NCBI GenBank assembly: GCA_963848035.1
Contig: CAWKCD010000002.1
Span: 79,874-143,873, forward strand
DNA: 64,000 bases
DNA from: JAVVHH01 sp963848035
GTDB taxonomy: Bacteria; Pseudomonadota; Alphaproteobacteria; Acetobacterales; Acetobacteraceae
Reading direction: 5' to 3'
A program made the position numbers and the translations under genes. Positions 17,717 through 25,898 of this stretch are shown here, one piece after another. Numbering within the stretch: the stretch's first letter is position 1; each line of letters opens with the position of its first letter. The notes beneath the pieces are model-generated. The model did not search any database. It saw nothing but the letters and a program-made list of their open reading frames with translations, and was not told the origin of the DNA.

Positions 17717-20700
17717 GCGCCTGCAGGCTCCTCCACATGCACCACACCCAGCAAGCGCGCCTGCAACGCATGATCCTCGTCCAGCGCCCGCGCCGGCCCC
17801 CCAAACGCCACCGTCCCGTTGACCAGCACATACGCATGATTGGTGATCGGCAGCACCGTCTCGGCATGATGCTCGACGATCACCATCGCCACCCGGCCGC
17901 GCAGCCGCACCAGCGCGTCCATCACCTCCGTGACGATCGCCGGCGCCAACCCCTCGAACGGCTCGTCCAGCAGGATGAGCTTGCTCGGCGCCATCAGCGC
18001 CCGCGCGATCGCCACCATCTGCCGCTCCCCGCCCGACAGGTTCTCGCCCCGCGCCCGCTGCCGCTCCCGCAACCGCGGGAACAGCGTGAACGCCTCCTCG
18101 ATCGAGATCCCGCCCGGCCGCATCGCCAGCCGTAAATTCTCCGTCACCGTCAGGTTCGGGAACAACCGCCGCCCCTCCGGCACCAGCGAGATCCCCGCCC
18201 GGTTGATCTCGTATGTCGCCCGCCGCGCCAAATCCCGATCCTCGAACACCACCCGGCCGCCGCTCGGCCGCAGCGTCCCCGTGATCGCCCGCAACAACGT
18301 CGTCTTCCCCACCCCGTTGCGCCCCAGCAACGCCACCGCCTCGCCCTCGCGCACCCGCAGGTTGACGCCGGACAGCACCGTCCCGCCGCCATACCCGACC
18401 GACAAATCCTCGATCCGCAGCAACTCGCGCGCGCCCTCGTCGATCGCCGCCGCCGCCGCCGCAACATTCGCCTGCCGGGCATCGCCCAGATAAGCCGCGA
18501 TCACCGCCGGGTCCCGCGCCACCTCCGCCGGCCGCCCATCCGCGATCAGCCGCCCCTGGTGCAGCACCGTGATCCGGTCCGACAGCGACAGCACCCGGTC
18601 GATGTCATGCTCGATCAGCAGCACCGCATGCGTATCCGCCAGCTTGCGGATCAGCGTGCCCACCACCTCCCGATCCGCCTCCGCCAGCCCGGCCAAGGGC
18701 TCGTCCAGCAGCAGCAGCCGCGCATCCGTCGCCAGCGTGATCGCGATCTCCAACAACCGCTTCGCCCCGTGCGGCAAGTTCACGCACAGCCCGGCCGCCG
18801 CATCCTCGAGCCCCACCGCTCCCAGCAGCGTCCACGTCCGCAGATTGACCGCCGCCTCCCCATGCGCGTCCCCCAGCCAGAACCGCCACCCCCCGAACCG
18901 CGCCGCCTCCTGGAGCTGCACCGCGATCCGCACGTTCTCGAACACGGTCAACTGCGGGAACACCGACAGGATCTGGAACGACCGCCCGATCCCTAGCATC
19001 GCCCGCCGATGCATCGGCAGCTTCGTGATGTCCCGCCCCTCGAACCGGATCGTCCCCGCATTCGGCGGCAGCACGCCCGAGATCATGTTGAAGAACGTCG
19101 TCTTCCCCGCCCCGTTAGGCCCGATGAAGCTGTGCAGCCGGAACGGCAGCACGTCGAGCGAGATGTCGTTGGCCGTCACCAACGACCCGAACCGCTTGCT
19201 CAAACTGCTCACGCTCAGGATCGGCTGGTTCGCATCCGCCCGCATCACGCTCCGCGCCAGCCCCGGAATCACCGCCGGCCGCGCCGGGATGTCCGGCCGC
19301 ACCAGCGTCCACCGCTCGCCGCCGAAGAACCGCTGCACCAGCCCGATGATCCCCTCCGGCGACAGCAGCGCGAAGAAGATGATGATCGGCGCGAAGATCA
19401 GCCACCACGCCTCGATCAGCGACGACAGCTTGTCCTCCAGCAGCGTGAACGCGATCGCCCCGAACAGCGGCCCCAGGAACTGGTGCACGCCCCCCAGCAC
19501 CGTCATCAGCAGCGCATCGCCCGCATGCTGCCAGCTCAGATTATCCGCATACGCGCCCCGCAGCATGAACGAGAGCATCCCCCCGCCCAGCCCGATCACC
19601 GCCCCCATGATCACGAACGACGCGAATTTCAGCGCGAACGTGTTGTAGCCCAGCGACCGCATCCGCAGCTCGTTGTCCCGCAGCGCCTGGCACGCCCGCC
19701 CGAACGGCGCATGCGCCATCCGCCACAGCAGCCACATCACCGCCGTCACCACCAGCACGACGAACACATGGAACGACAGATCGCTCGGGAAACTCGGTCG
19801 CGGAACGTCCTGCATCCCGTTCTCGCCGCCGGTCAGGTCCGTCCACTTGAACGCGATCTCGTACGCGATCTGCGAGAACGCCAACGTCAGCAGCGAGAAA
19901 TACAGCCCCCGCCGCCGCAGGATCACCAACGCAATGGCCGCCGCCAACACCACCGAGAACAGCACCGCGAACCCCAGCGCCACGATCTCGTTGCCCAGGA
20001 ACGTCGCCATCCCGATCGCGACCGCATAGCTCGCGCAACCGAAGAACACCGACGCGCCGAACGGCACCAGCCCGGTATACCCGACCAGCAGGTTCACCCC
20101 CGCGCCATACAGCACATACAGCGCCACCTGCGTGATCAGCGCGATCGGCGACCCCAACGCCAGCCACAGCGCCGACAACCCGGTCAGCACCAGGAACACC
20201 CACAACACCGGGTGCCGAAGCACGCTCATTCGAACCGTTCCCACCGCTCGCCGAGCAAGCCCGCGCGGCCGGATCAGCAGCACCAGCGCCATGAACGCGT
20301 ACATCACCGCCGTCGCCGCCTCCGGCTTGAACTGGATCGTCAGCGCGCTCACCACCCCCACCAGCAGCCCGGCGATCACCGCCCCCGGAAACGACCCCAA
20401 GCCCCCAATCACCACCACCACGAACGCCGGCATGATCGCGCTCTCGCTCATCGCCGGGGTCACCGTCCACAACGGCGCCGCCAACACCCCCGCCGCCCCC
20501 GCCAAGGCGCAGCCCAGCCCGAACGCCGCCGTCAGCACCCGCGGCAGCGGAATGCCCAGCAGCCCCACCATCTCCGGATCCCGCGCCCCCGCCCGCAGGA
20601 TCCGCCCATACGGCGTGAACTGCAGGAAAGCCCACAGCGCCGCCAGGATCACCGCCGTCACCGCGAACACGAAGAACCGATACTTGGTGATCAGGATCGG

Positions 20701-21099
20701 CCCCCACAGGAAGATCCCCGCCGAGAACTCCGGCGCGCTGAACGGTTGCCCGATCCCGCCATAGACCAGCCGCAGGATCGCCTGGATCAGCAGCGCCAGC
20801 GCGAACGTAATGATCAGGCTGACCAGCGGCTCCTTGTCATAGAGCCGCCGGATCAGCGTGCGCTCCACCACCATCCCCACCAGCCCCACCAGGATCGGCG
20901 CCACGATCAGCGCCCCCACCCCGATGTAGTCGGTCAGCGAAACCGCGAAGAACGCCCCCAGCGCAAAGAAATTCCCATGCGCGAAATTGACGATCCCCAG
21001 CAGCCCGAAGATGATCGACAGCCCCACCGCGATAAGCACATACAGCCCGCCAAGCACCAGCCCGGCCGCCACCTGCGAAAGAATCGTGTGCAGCATCAC
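17713..21099 (-). CDS. Branched-chain-type ABC transporter: LivH + LivM-LivG-LivF in one reading frame
   Basis: A continuous 1128-codon frame encoding all four membrane and ATPase modules of a HAAT transporter. Residues 1-290 are LivH (GLSIIFGLLGIVNFAHGNFFALGA). Residues about 291-600 are LivM (LVGYTGLVPFGASVFFG). Residues about 619-870 are LivG (Walker A GPNGAGKTT, signature variant LPHGAKRLLEIA, Walker B LLLLDEP). Residues about 893-1128 are LivF (Walker A GRNGVGKTT, LSGGERQMVAIARAL). The H-M junction is doubtful: removing one A from the AA at 20257-20258 gives a conserved LivH ending (RGLLGERWERFE, stop) whose TGA overlaps the LivM ATG at 20229. The M-G and G-F junctions show no such alternative. 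The substrate is probably an aromatic or other organic acid, judging by its neighbours. Confidence 0.88.
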   Translation of the reverse strand: MMLHTILSQVAAGLVLGGLYVLIAVGLSIIFGLLGIVNFAHGNFFALGAFFAVSLTDYIGVGALIVAPILVGLVGMVVERTLIRRLYDKEPLVSLIITFALALLIQAILRLVYGGIGQPFSAPEFSAGIFLWGPILITKYRFFVFAVTAVILAALWAFLQFTPYGRILRAGARDPEMVGLLGIPLPRVLTAAFGLGCALAGAAGVLAAPLWTVTPAMSESAIMPAFVVVVIGGLGSFPGAVIAGLLVGVVSALTIQFKPEAATAVMYAFMALVLLIRPRGLARRAVGTVRMSVLRHPVLWVFLVLTGLSALWLALGSPIALITQVALYVLYGAGVNLLVGYTGLVPFGASVFFGCASYAVAIGMATFLGNEIVALGFAVLFSVVLAAAIALVILRRRGLYFSLLTLAFSQIAYEIAFKWTDLTGGENGMQDVPRPSFPSDLSFHVFVVLVVTAVMWLLWRMAHAPFGRACQALRDNELRMRSLGYNTFALKFASFVIMGAVIGLGGGMLSFMLRGAYADNLSWQHAGDALLMTVLGGVHQFLGPLFGAIAFTLLEDKLSSLIEAWWLIFAPIIIFFALLSPEGIIGLVQRFFGGERWTLVRPDIPARPAVIPGLARSVMRADANQPILSVSSLSKRFGSLVTANDISLDVLPFRLHSFIGPNGAGKTTFFNMISGVLPPNAGTIRFEGRDITKLPMHRRAMLGIGRSFQILSVFPQLTVFENVRIAVQLQEAARFGGWRFWLGDAHGEAAVNLRTWTLLGAVGLEDAAAGLCVNLPHGAKRLLEIAITLATDARLLLLDEPLAGLAEADREVVGTLIRKLADTHAVLLIEHDIDRVLSLSDRITVLHQGRLIADGRPAEVARDPAVIAAYLGDARQANVAAAAAAIDEGARELLRIEDLSVGYGGGTVLSGVNLRVREGEAVALLGRNGVGKTTLLRAITGTLRPSGGRVVFEDRDLARRATYEINRAGISLVPEGRRLFPNLTVTENLRLAMRPGGISIEEAFTLFPRLRERQRARGENLSGGERQMVAIARALMAPSKLILLDEPFEGLAPAIVTEVMDALVRLRGRVAMVIVEHHAETVLPITNHAYVLVNGTVAFGGPARALDEDHALQARLLGVVHVEEPAGA
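20257..20258 (-). other. Probable one-base surplus that fuses LivH to LivM
   Basis: On the coding strand the sequence reads GGGCTTGCTCGG. With a single T (GGGCTGCTCGG) LivH ends LLGERWERFE and its TGA overlaps the ATG of LivM as ATGA, the usual arrangement in liv operons. As given, LivH instead reads ARRAVGTVR and runs straight into LivM. The same surplus base in a CTTG context also breaks the radical SAM gene at 35065. Confidence 0.7.
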
Positions 21100-21119
21100 C
21101 CGAGCACTTCCCCTACCCC

Positions 21120-21154
21120 GTCATGGCGAGGAGCGCAGCGACGCGGCCATCCAG
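21120..21154. repeat. Dispersed repeat, GCGAGGAGCGCAGCGACGCG family
   Basis: GTCATGGCGAGGAGCGCAGC continues GACGCGGCCATCC. A near-identical copy lies at 51505-51537. The ends ATGGC and GCCAT are complementary, so it can fold. It fills the gap between the Liv binding-protein and LivH genes and belongs to a widespread kind of intergenic bacterial repeat. Confidence 0.8.
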
Positions 21155-21200
21155 GGCGGCACGAGCGATCCCGCCCACCTCGCACCTCGCACGTGGGCCA

Positions 21201-22427
21201 CTAGCTGCTCATCGAGCATCCATTGCCGGCCGGCGTCCCGAACAGCGCCTCCAGCTCCGACGCCTGCTTCGGCACCGTCGCGACCACGTCGAAATAGTTC
21301 CATTTGTCCGTGATCTTCGGCTTGACCTGAACCACCAGGTTCTTGAGCAGCATCTGGTGATCCCCCTTTCGATACGAATACGGATCCTCCGCCGTCCCGC
21401 CCTTCCAGTTCTCCAACGCCCCGATGATGGCATCCGGCTCCGTCGACCCGGCCGCGTCGATCGAATCGAACAGCGATTTCGCCGTGATCCACCCCATCCA
21501 AGCCTTGTCCGCCGCCGGCCGCTTGTACTTCGCCAGATACGCCGCCGCGAAAGCCTTCTCGTCCGCCGGGTTGTTCGGGTTGTCGTACCACCACAGCTTG
21601 GTGAACAGCCCCGACGCCGCCTGCGGCCCCACCGACCAGATATCCGTATCCCCGATCGCGATCTCGCAGATCGGGATCTGCCCCCGCATCCCCATCTCGT
21701 TCCACTGCTTCAGGAACGTCGACAGATCCCCCGACGTCAGCCCGCCCAGCACCATGTCCGGCTTGGCATCGCGGATCTTCAAGATGAACGAGGAATAATC
21801 CGGCGTGTTCAGCGGAACGCTGTCGTCCCCCGCCACCGTCCCGCCGTTCTTGGCCAGCAGCTCCTTGAACGACTTCGCGATATCCTGCCCGAACGCATAG
21901 GCCGAGGTCAGGAAATACCAGTTCTTGCCCTTTCCGTACAGGAACGGCGCGAACATCGCCGCCTGCACGTTCGCCGGCGTATTGAGCCGGAACGAATACC
22001 GGTTGCAGCTCTTGCCCGTGATGTCCGTCGCCGCCGCGTTCTGGATCACGAACGGCACCTTCAGCCGCGCCGCCGCCGACTGCTCCGCCAGCGCGCTCGA
22101 ACTCAACGCCCCGCCCAGCACCGCCACGCAGCCCGCTTCCTGCACCAGCTTCTGGAAGTTCTGCTGCGCCCCCTGCGGGCTCGGCTCGTCGTACCAAACC
22201 AGCTCCGCCGGCTTGCCCATCAGCTTGCCGCCGCGCTGCTCGAGCGCCAGCATCGTGCCGTTGGCCAGATATTCCGTCTGCGCCGCGATGTCGCCGGTCT
22301 TGGCCAGCAGCAGCCCGATCTTGATCGTATCGGCCGCCTGCGCCCGCCCCATCAGCCCGGCGCCGAGCGCCGACGCCCCCAACAGCACGTCCCGCCGCCG
22401 AACCCCGGCCACCTCTCCAGAACCCAT
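21201..22427 (-). CDS. Liv-type ABC transporter substrate-binding protein
   Basis: Periplasmic binding protein of 408 aa (receptor-type ligand-binding fold). The ATG at 22427 follows a GGGGGGGA ribosome-binding site at five bases and gives a twin-arginine-like signal peptide (GVRRRDVLLGASALGAGLMGRAQA). The mature start DTIKIGLLLAKTGDIAAQTEYLANG is typical of LivK proteins, as is SSALAEQSAAARLKVPFVIQNAAATDIT. It precedes the Liv permease/ATPase gene on the same strand and is its natural partner. The ligand is not predictable from sequence. Confidence 0.92.
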   Translation of the reverse strand: MGSGEVAGVRRRDVLLGASALGAGLMGRAQAADTIKIGLLLAKTGDIAAQTEYLANGTMLALEQRGGKLMGKPAELVWYDEPSPQGAQQNFQKLVQEAGCVAVLGGALSSSALAEQSAAARLKVPFVIQNAAATDITGKSCNRYSFRLNTPANVQAAMFAPFLYGKGKNWYFLTSAYAFGQDIAKSFKELLAKNGGTVAGDDSVPLNTPDYSSFILKIRDAKPDMVLGGLTSGDLSTFLKQWNEMGMRGQIPICEIAIGDTDIWSVGPQAASGLFTKLWWYDNPNNPADEKAFAAAYLAKYKRPAADKAWMGWITAKSLFDSIDAAGSTEPDAIIGALENWKGGTAEDPYSYRKGDHQMLLKNLVVQVKPKITDKWNYFDVVATVPKQASELEALFGTPAGNGCSMSS

Positions 22428-22491
22428 CGTATCCCCCCCGAAACTGCCGCGGTTGCTCACGCGATCACGAACCCGCTATCACGGACGCCGT

Positions 22492-23307
22492 TCAATTGCC
22501 AAAGCCAAACAGCCGCCGCGGCGTCTCCCACAACACTTTTCGCCGCACCTCCTCATCTGGGATCAGCCCCTCCACCAGCCGCAGCAACGGCAGGTAGTCG
22601 ATCCGCACTGGCGCCCGCAGAAACGGCCAATCCGACCCCCAAACGCACCGCTCCGGCCCGAACGCCGCCAGCAGCGCCGCCACGAATGGCTGCGCATCGA
22701 CATACGGGTGCGGCATCGTCGAAAACTGGCTGAACCCCGACAGCTTCACCACCGCCCGCCCGGCCCGACCCAGCGCCAGCAGCGCCGCGAACCCCGGCTG
22801 GTCCAGCCCCGCCGCCGGGTCGGGCCGTCCGCAATGATCCACCACCAGACGAACCCCGGCCTGCTCGACCGGCTCGACGAATTCGAGCAACTGGTCGTCC
22901 CGGACCTGCAGGTTCAGCCACAGATCCAAATCCGCCAGCCGCCGCAACAAATCCAAGCTGTCCCTGTAATGAGCCGCCGTATGGAACGGCGCATTGTACG
23001 CCACCCCCACGATCCCCCGCCGCTTCAGCCCGGCCAGCGCCACCGCCCCCACATCCGGCGCCACCACCGCCACGCCCTTGAACCGCCCCTCCCCGCGCTC
23101 GATCGCGTCCAGCACCGGGCTCATATCCTCGCCATACCCCGAGTTCGTCCCCACCACGACGGCATGCCCGACGCCGTGCAGATCCATCATCCGGATCAGC
23201 GTATCCACCGGCGCGACCTCCTGCCCCGACGGCCGATACTTCGTCTCGCCGAAAGGGAACCGCGCCGGATCGATCACATGGCAATGGCAATCGACGACGC
23301 TGCTCAC
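22492..23307 (-). CDS. Amidohydrolase, 2-pyrone-4,6-dicarboxylate lactonase-like
   Basis: TIM-barrel metal-dependent hydrolase of 271 aa (amidohydrolase_2). The GTG at 23307 overlaps the upstream TGA (GTGA). Seen: the metal motif DCHCHVID at the N-terminus, the barrel motif VVDHCGRP in the middle, and WGSDWPF with the conserved Asp near the C-terminus. LigI-type lactonases hydrolyse 2-pyrone-4,6-dicarboxylate in aromatic acid breakdown, which fits the neighbouring dihydroxyphthalate-decarboxylase-like and gentisate-dioxygenase-like genes. Other lactonase or decarboxylase roles in this family are possible. Confidence 0.87.
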   Translation of the reverse strand: MSSVVDCHCHVIDPARFPFGETKYRPSGQEVAPVDTLIRMMDLHGVGHAVVVGTNSGYGEDMSPVLDAIERGEGRFKGVAVVAPDVGAVALAGLKRRGIVGVAYNAPFHTAAHYRDSLDLLRRLADLDLWLNLQVRDDQLLEFVEPVEQAGVRLVVDHCGRPDPAAGLDQPGFAALLALGRAGRAVVKLSGFSQFSTMPHPYVDAQPFVAALLAAFGPERCVWGSDWPFLRAPVRIDYLPLLRLVEGLIPDEEVRRKVLWETPRRLFGFGN

Positions 23308-24113
23308 GCGCCCGCCCACACCTCGTCCAGCGTCAGCGCCCGCTCGAGCAATCCCTGCTCCCCCGCATAGCGCAGCGCCAACGCGACCGCCGGGTCGAGC
23401 GCCGCGCGCCCCGACGGATACGGATTGCCCGCCAGCAGCCGCGCCTGCACCGCCTCCGCCACCCCCGGCCGCCGCGCCGCCTCGGCCCGCATCACCACCA
23501 TGTGGTTGACCGGAACGAACCCATGCCGCGCCCGGAACGCCTCGCCCGCCGCCTGCGGATCGGCGAACACCGGCGCCAGATCCGCCCCCGCCGGCATCTC
23601 GTTGCCGAACACCGCCGCATCCAACTCGCCCCCGCGCAGCATCGCCAACATGTCCGACCCGGCCGGCGCCCGCTCCGCCCAATCCGGATCCCGGAACCCG
23701 GCCACATGCGCATCCTCGAACGTCACCCAGCGCACCGCCTCCGGCCGCACCCCCAGCTCCTCCTGCAGGATGCCCCGCAGCCACAGCCCCGTCGTCTGGC
23801 TATACGCCCGCACGCCCACCCGCTTGCCCCTGAGATCCCCCGGCCCGAACCGGTCGTCCGCCCGCCGCAGCATCGCCCCGTTCTGGAACCGTGCCGACAT
23901 CACCACCGGCAACAGCACCAGGTCGCTGCCGGCCGCCCGCGCCATCAGCAGCGTCGCGATCGCCATCTCGCTGACATCGAACGCCTGCCGTCGAACCATC
24001 GGCGCGAACGCCCGGCTGATCACCGGATGATCTTCCAGCGCGAACAACGGATCGTCGCCCAACCCTTCCGTGTGCGGATACCGCCCGATCGCCGCCCGAA
24101 GCCTCTCGCTCAC
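23304..24113 (-). CDS. 4,5-dihydroxyphthalate decarboxylase-like / NMT1-type binding protein
   Basis: Protein of 269 aa with the fold shared by 4,5-dihydroxyphthalate decarboxylases and NMT1-like binding proteins. It has no signal peptide, so it is probably cytoplasmic. Seen: AFDVSEMAIATLLMARA, LRGKRVGVRAYSQTTGLWLRGILQEELGV and LRGGELDAAVFGNEMP. The GTG at 24113 faces the divergent cupin gene across 61 bp. Overlap with the amidohydrolase indicates co-expression. The enzyme role is inferred from context; a missing signal peptide makes a binding-protein role less likely. Confidence 0.78.
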   Translation of the reverse strand: MSERLRAAIGRYPHTEGLGDDPLFALEDHPVISRAFAPMVRRQAFDVSEMAIATLLMARAAGSDLVLLPVVMSARFQNGAMLRRADDRFGPGDLRGKRVGVRAYSQTTGLWLRGILQEELGVRPEAVRWVTFEDAHVAGFRDPDWAERAPAGSDMLAMLRGGELDAAVFGNEMPAGADLAPVFADPQAAGEAFRARHGFVPVNHMVVMRAEAARRPGVAEAVQARLLAGNPYPSGRAALDPAVALALRYAGEQGLLERALTLDEVWAGA

Positions 24114-24174
24114 CCCCCGCTCCTTTCCACCCCGTTGCTCCGACCTATACTGTCACTCACCCAGGGAGGACACG
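24114..24174. promoter_or_regulatory. Divergent promoter region
   Basis: A 61-bp gap between the minus-strand catabolic group and the gentisate-dioxygenase-like gene. AGGGAGGA at 24163-24170 is the ribosome-binding site of the plus-strand gene. The gap must hold both promoters, or they overlap the coding ends. Confidence 0.5.
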
Positions 24175-25224
24175 ATGCCCGACACCGACACGCCAGAACG
24201 TCTGGCCTTCTACGAGCGCATCGGCCGCCAGAACCTCACCCCGCTCTGGACCTCGCTCGCCAATTTGGTCACCCCCGAGCCCGTCAGCCCCTGCCAACCC
24301 GCCTCCTGGCGCTTCGCCGACATCCGCGCCGCCATGATGGAAGCAGGCCAGCTCATCACCGCCAAAGAAGCCGAACGCCGCGTCCTCGTCCTCGAGAACC
24401 CCGGCCTGCGCGGCCAGTCGAAGATCACCACCAGCCTCTACGCCGGCGTCCAACTCGTCCTGCCCGGCGAAGTCGCCCCCGCCCACCGCCACACCCAGAC
24501 CGCGCTCCGCTTCGTCCTCGAAGGACAAGGCGCCTACACCGCCGTCGACGGCGAGCGCACCACCATGCACGAGGGCGACTTCATCATCACCCCGCCCTGG
24601 ACCTGGCACGACCACGGCAACCCGAGCCCCGACCCGATCTTCTGGCTCGACGGCCTCGACATCCCCGTCGTCCAGTTCCTCGACGCCTCCTTCGCCGAAC
24701 ATCTCGGCCAGGACGAGCAGCCGATCCACCGCCCCGAAGGCGACAGCGACGCCCGCTTCGCCGCCAACCTCCTGCCCCTCCACCAGAAGCCCGGCGCCGC
24801 CTCCCCCATCTTCAACTACCCCTACGCCCGCACCCGCGACGCCCTCGAACGCATGCGCCGCGCCAACGAATGGGACCCCTGCCACGGCCTCAAACTCCGC
24901 TACAGCAACCCGCTCGACGGCGGCCACGCCATGACCACGATGGCCACCTTCGTCCAACTCCTCCCCAAAGGCTTCTCCACCTCCGCCTACCGCTCGACCG
25001 ACGCCACCATCTTTGCCCCCATCGAAGGCAACGGCCGCAGCACCATCACCACCCGCACCGGCGACGATTTCGTCGTCGACTGGACCGCCCGCGACCTCTT
25101 CGTCGTCCCCTCCTGGCTCTCCGTCCGCCACGAAGCCGCCGAAGACAGCGTCCTCTTCTCCTTCAGCGACCGCCCTATCCAGGAAGCCCTCCACCTCTTC
25201 CGAGAAGACCGCGGCAACGCCTGA
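24175..25224 (+). CDS. Gentisate 1,2-dioxygenase-like bicupin
   Basis: Fe(II) ring-cleaving dioxygenase of the bicupin type, 349 aa, that opens gentisate (or salicylate/1-hydroxy-2-naphthoate) between C1 and C2. The ATG at 24175 lies six bases after AGGGAGGA; the in-frame extension upstream to 24070 is rejected. The first cupin carries HRHTQTALRFVLEGQG near residue 105 and PPWTWHDHG near 140, which supply the iron His ligands. The second cupin is degenerate, as in the family. No maleylpyruvate isomerase or fumarylpyruvate hydrolase lies in the window. Confidence 0.9.
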   Translation: MPDTDTPERLAFYERIGRQNLTPLWTSLANLVTPEPVSPCQPASWRFADIRAAMMEAGQLITAKEAERRVLVLENPGLRGQSKITTSLYAGVQLVLPGEVAPAHRHTQTALRFVLEGQGAYTAVDGERTTMHEGDFIITPPWTWHDHGNPSPDPIFWLDGLDIPVVQFLDASFAEHLGQDEQPIHRPEGDSDARFAANLLPLHQKPGAASPIFNYPYARTRDALERMRRANEWDPCHGLKLRYSNPLDGGHAMTTMATFVQLLPKGFSTSAYRSTDATIFAPIEGNGRSTITTRTGDDFVVDWTARDLFVVPSWLSVRHEAAEDSVLFSFSDRPIQEALHLFREDRGNA

Positions 25225-25239
25225 CCACCTGCCTATGCT

Positions 25240-25260
25240 CCCTCTCCCCTAAGGAGAGGG
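25240..25260. repeat. Intergenic hairpin CCCTCTCC-N5-GGAGAGGG
   Basis: Eight-base perfect stem 16 bp after the dioxygenase stop, loop CCTAA. A related hairpin (GCCCTCTCCC/GGGAGAGGGC) occurs at 51546-51571. It could act as a terminator hairpin, although a U-tract is absent. Confidence 0.6.
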
Positions 25261-25322
25261 CCTCAGCAGCACGCCCCACACCCGCCTCGCCGCCGTCAAG
25301 CCCACATGATACGATGTGCGTA

Positions 25323-25499
25323 ATGCAGCCCGACGCGCCCTCCCCGCATCCCCCCGCGACTACCCCCCATCGCACCGAATGGTCGAAAACCCGCTTCGAC
25401 CAGGAGATCGCCCGCAGCGTCGCGGAATACGAAGCCTACCTCCAGGAATACGGCAACCTCGCCGAGGCGGTCCGCGCGATGGACATCGACGCTGGCTAG
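25323..25499 (+). CDS. CcdA-like antitoxin (small protein)
   Basis: A 58-aa open frame (a start at 25314 would add three residues). The C-terminal half, RFDQEIARSVAEYEAYLQEYG followed by NLAEAVRAMD, is helical and acidic like the toxin-binding tail of CcdA antitoxins. The N-terminal part is Pro-rich and does not show a clear ribbon-helix-helix. The call rests mainly on the CcdB-like reading frame just downstream. Moderate confidence. Confidence 0.5.
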   Translation: MQPDAPSPHPPATTPHRTEWSKTRFDQEIARSVAEYEAYLQEYGNLAEAVRAMDIDAG

Positions 25500-25569
25500 A
25501 TCTGCCGCGCGCTGGTTATCGCTTCATCGCCGTCGCATCCGTGGCTTCAAAGCGCCCTTCGTTCTCGTC

Positions 25570-25824
25570 TTGCAACACCACCTCGTCGACAGCTCGACCC
25601 GGATCGTCGCGCCGGTCGTTCCAGCCAAAAACATCGAGCCGGAAACGATCCTGCTGCCGCGCCTCAAGATCGGCGGCGAGGACCACAAAATCGTCCTGCT
25701 CGACATGACCTCCCTACCCGTGACGTTCCTGCTCGGGATCGAACAACCAGCGTCTGTCCCCGAGAACGCCATCGCCGCCGGTCTCGACGCCATCTTCCAC
25801 GGTTATCCGGTCGGCCTCCACTAA
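25570..25824 (+). pseudogene. CcdB-like toxin lacking a normal start
   Basis: The frame reads FVLVLQHHLVDSSTRIVAPVVPA, then LLPRLKIGGEDHKIVLLDMTSLPV, then a helical end AIAAGLDAIFHGY. This pattern matches CcdB gyrase-poison proteins (beta-rich core, M-x-S-L-P, C-terminal helix). Upstream the frame stays open to about 25489 but has no ATG or GTG; the first possible start is TTG at 25570, which would delete about 20 conserved N-terminal residues. Another frame just upstream reads YRFIAVASVASKRP and could be the lost N-terminus after a one-base shift. Probably inactive as given. Confidence 0.55.
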
Positions 25825-25898
25825 CCTGCCGATCCCCCCTTGAACCCCCGCCCCATCACCGGCAAACCCAACCCAACAACGATCCCAGGGGAAGCGGC

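Noticed and set aside
17713..21099. A true single-chain LivHMGF transporter as a new architecture
   Set aside because: The LivH-LivM join is better explained by one surplus base that hides a normal LivH ending and an ATGA overlap. Only the M-G-F fusion is retained as credible.
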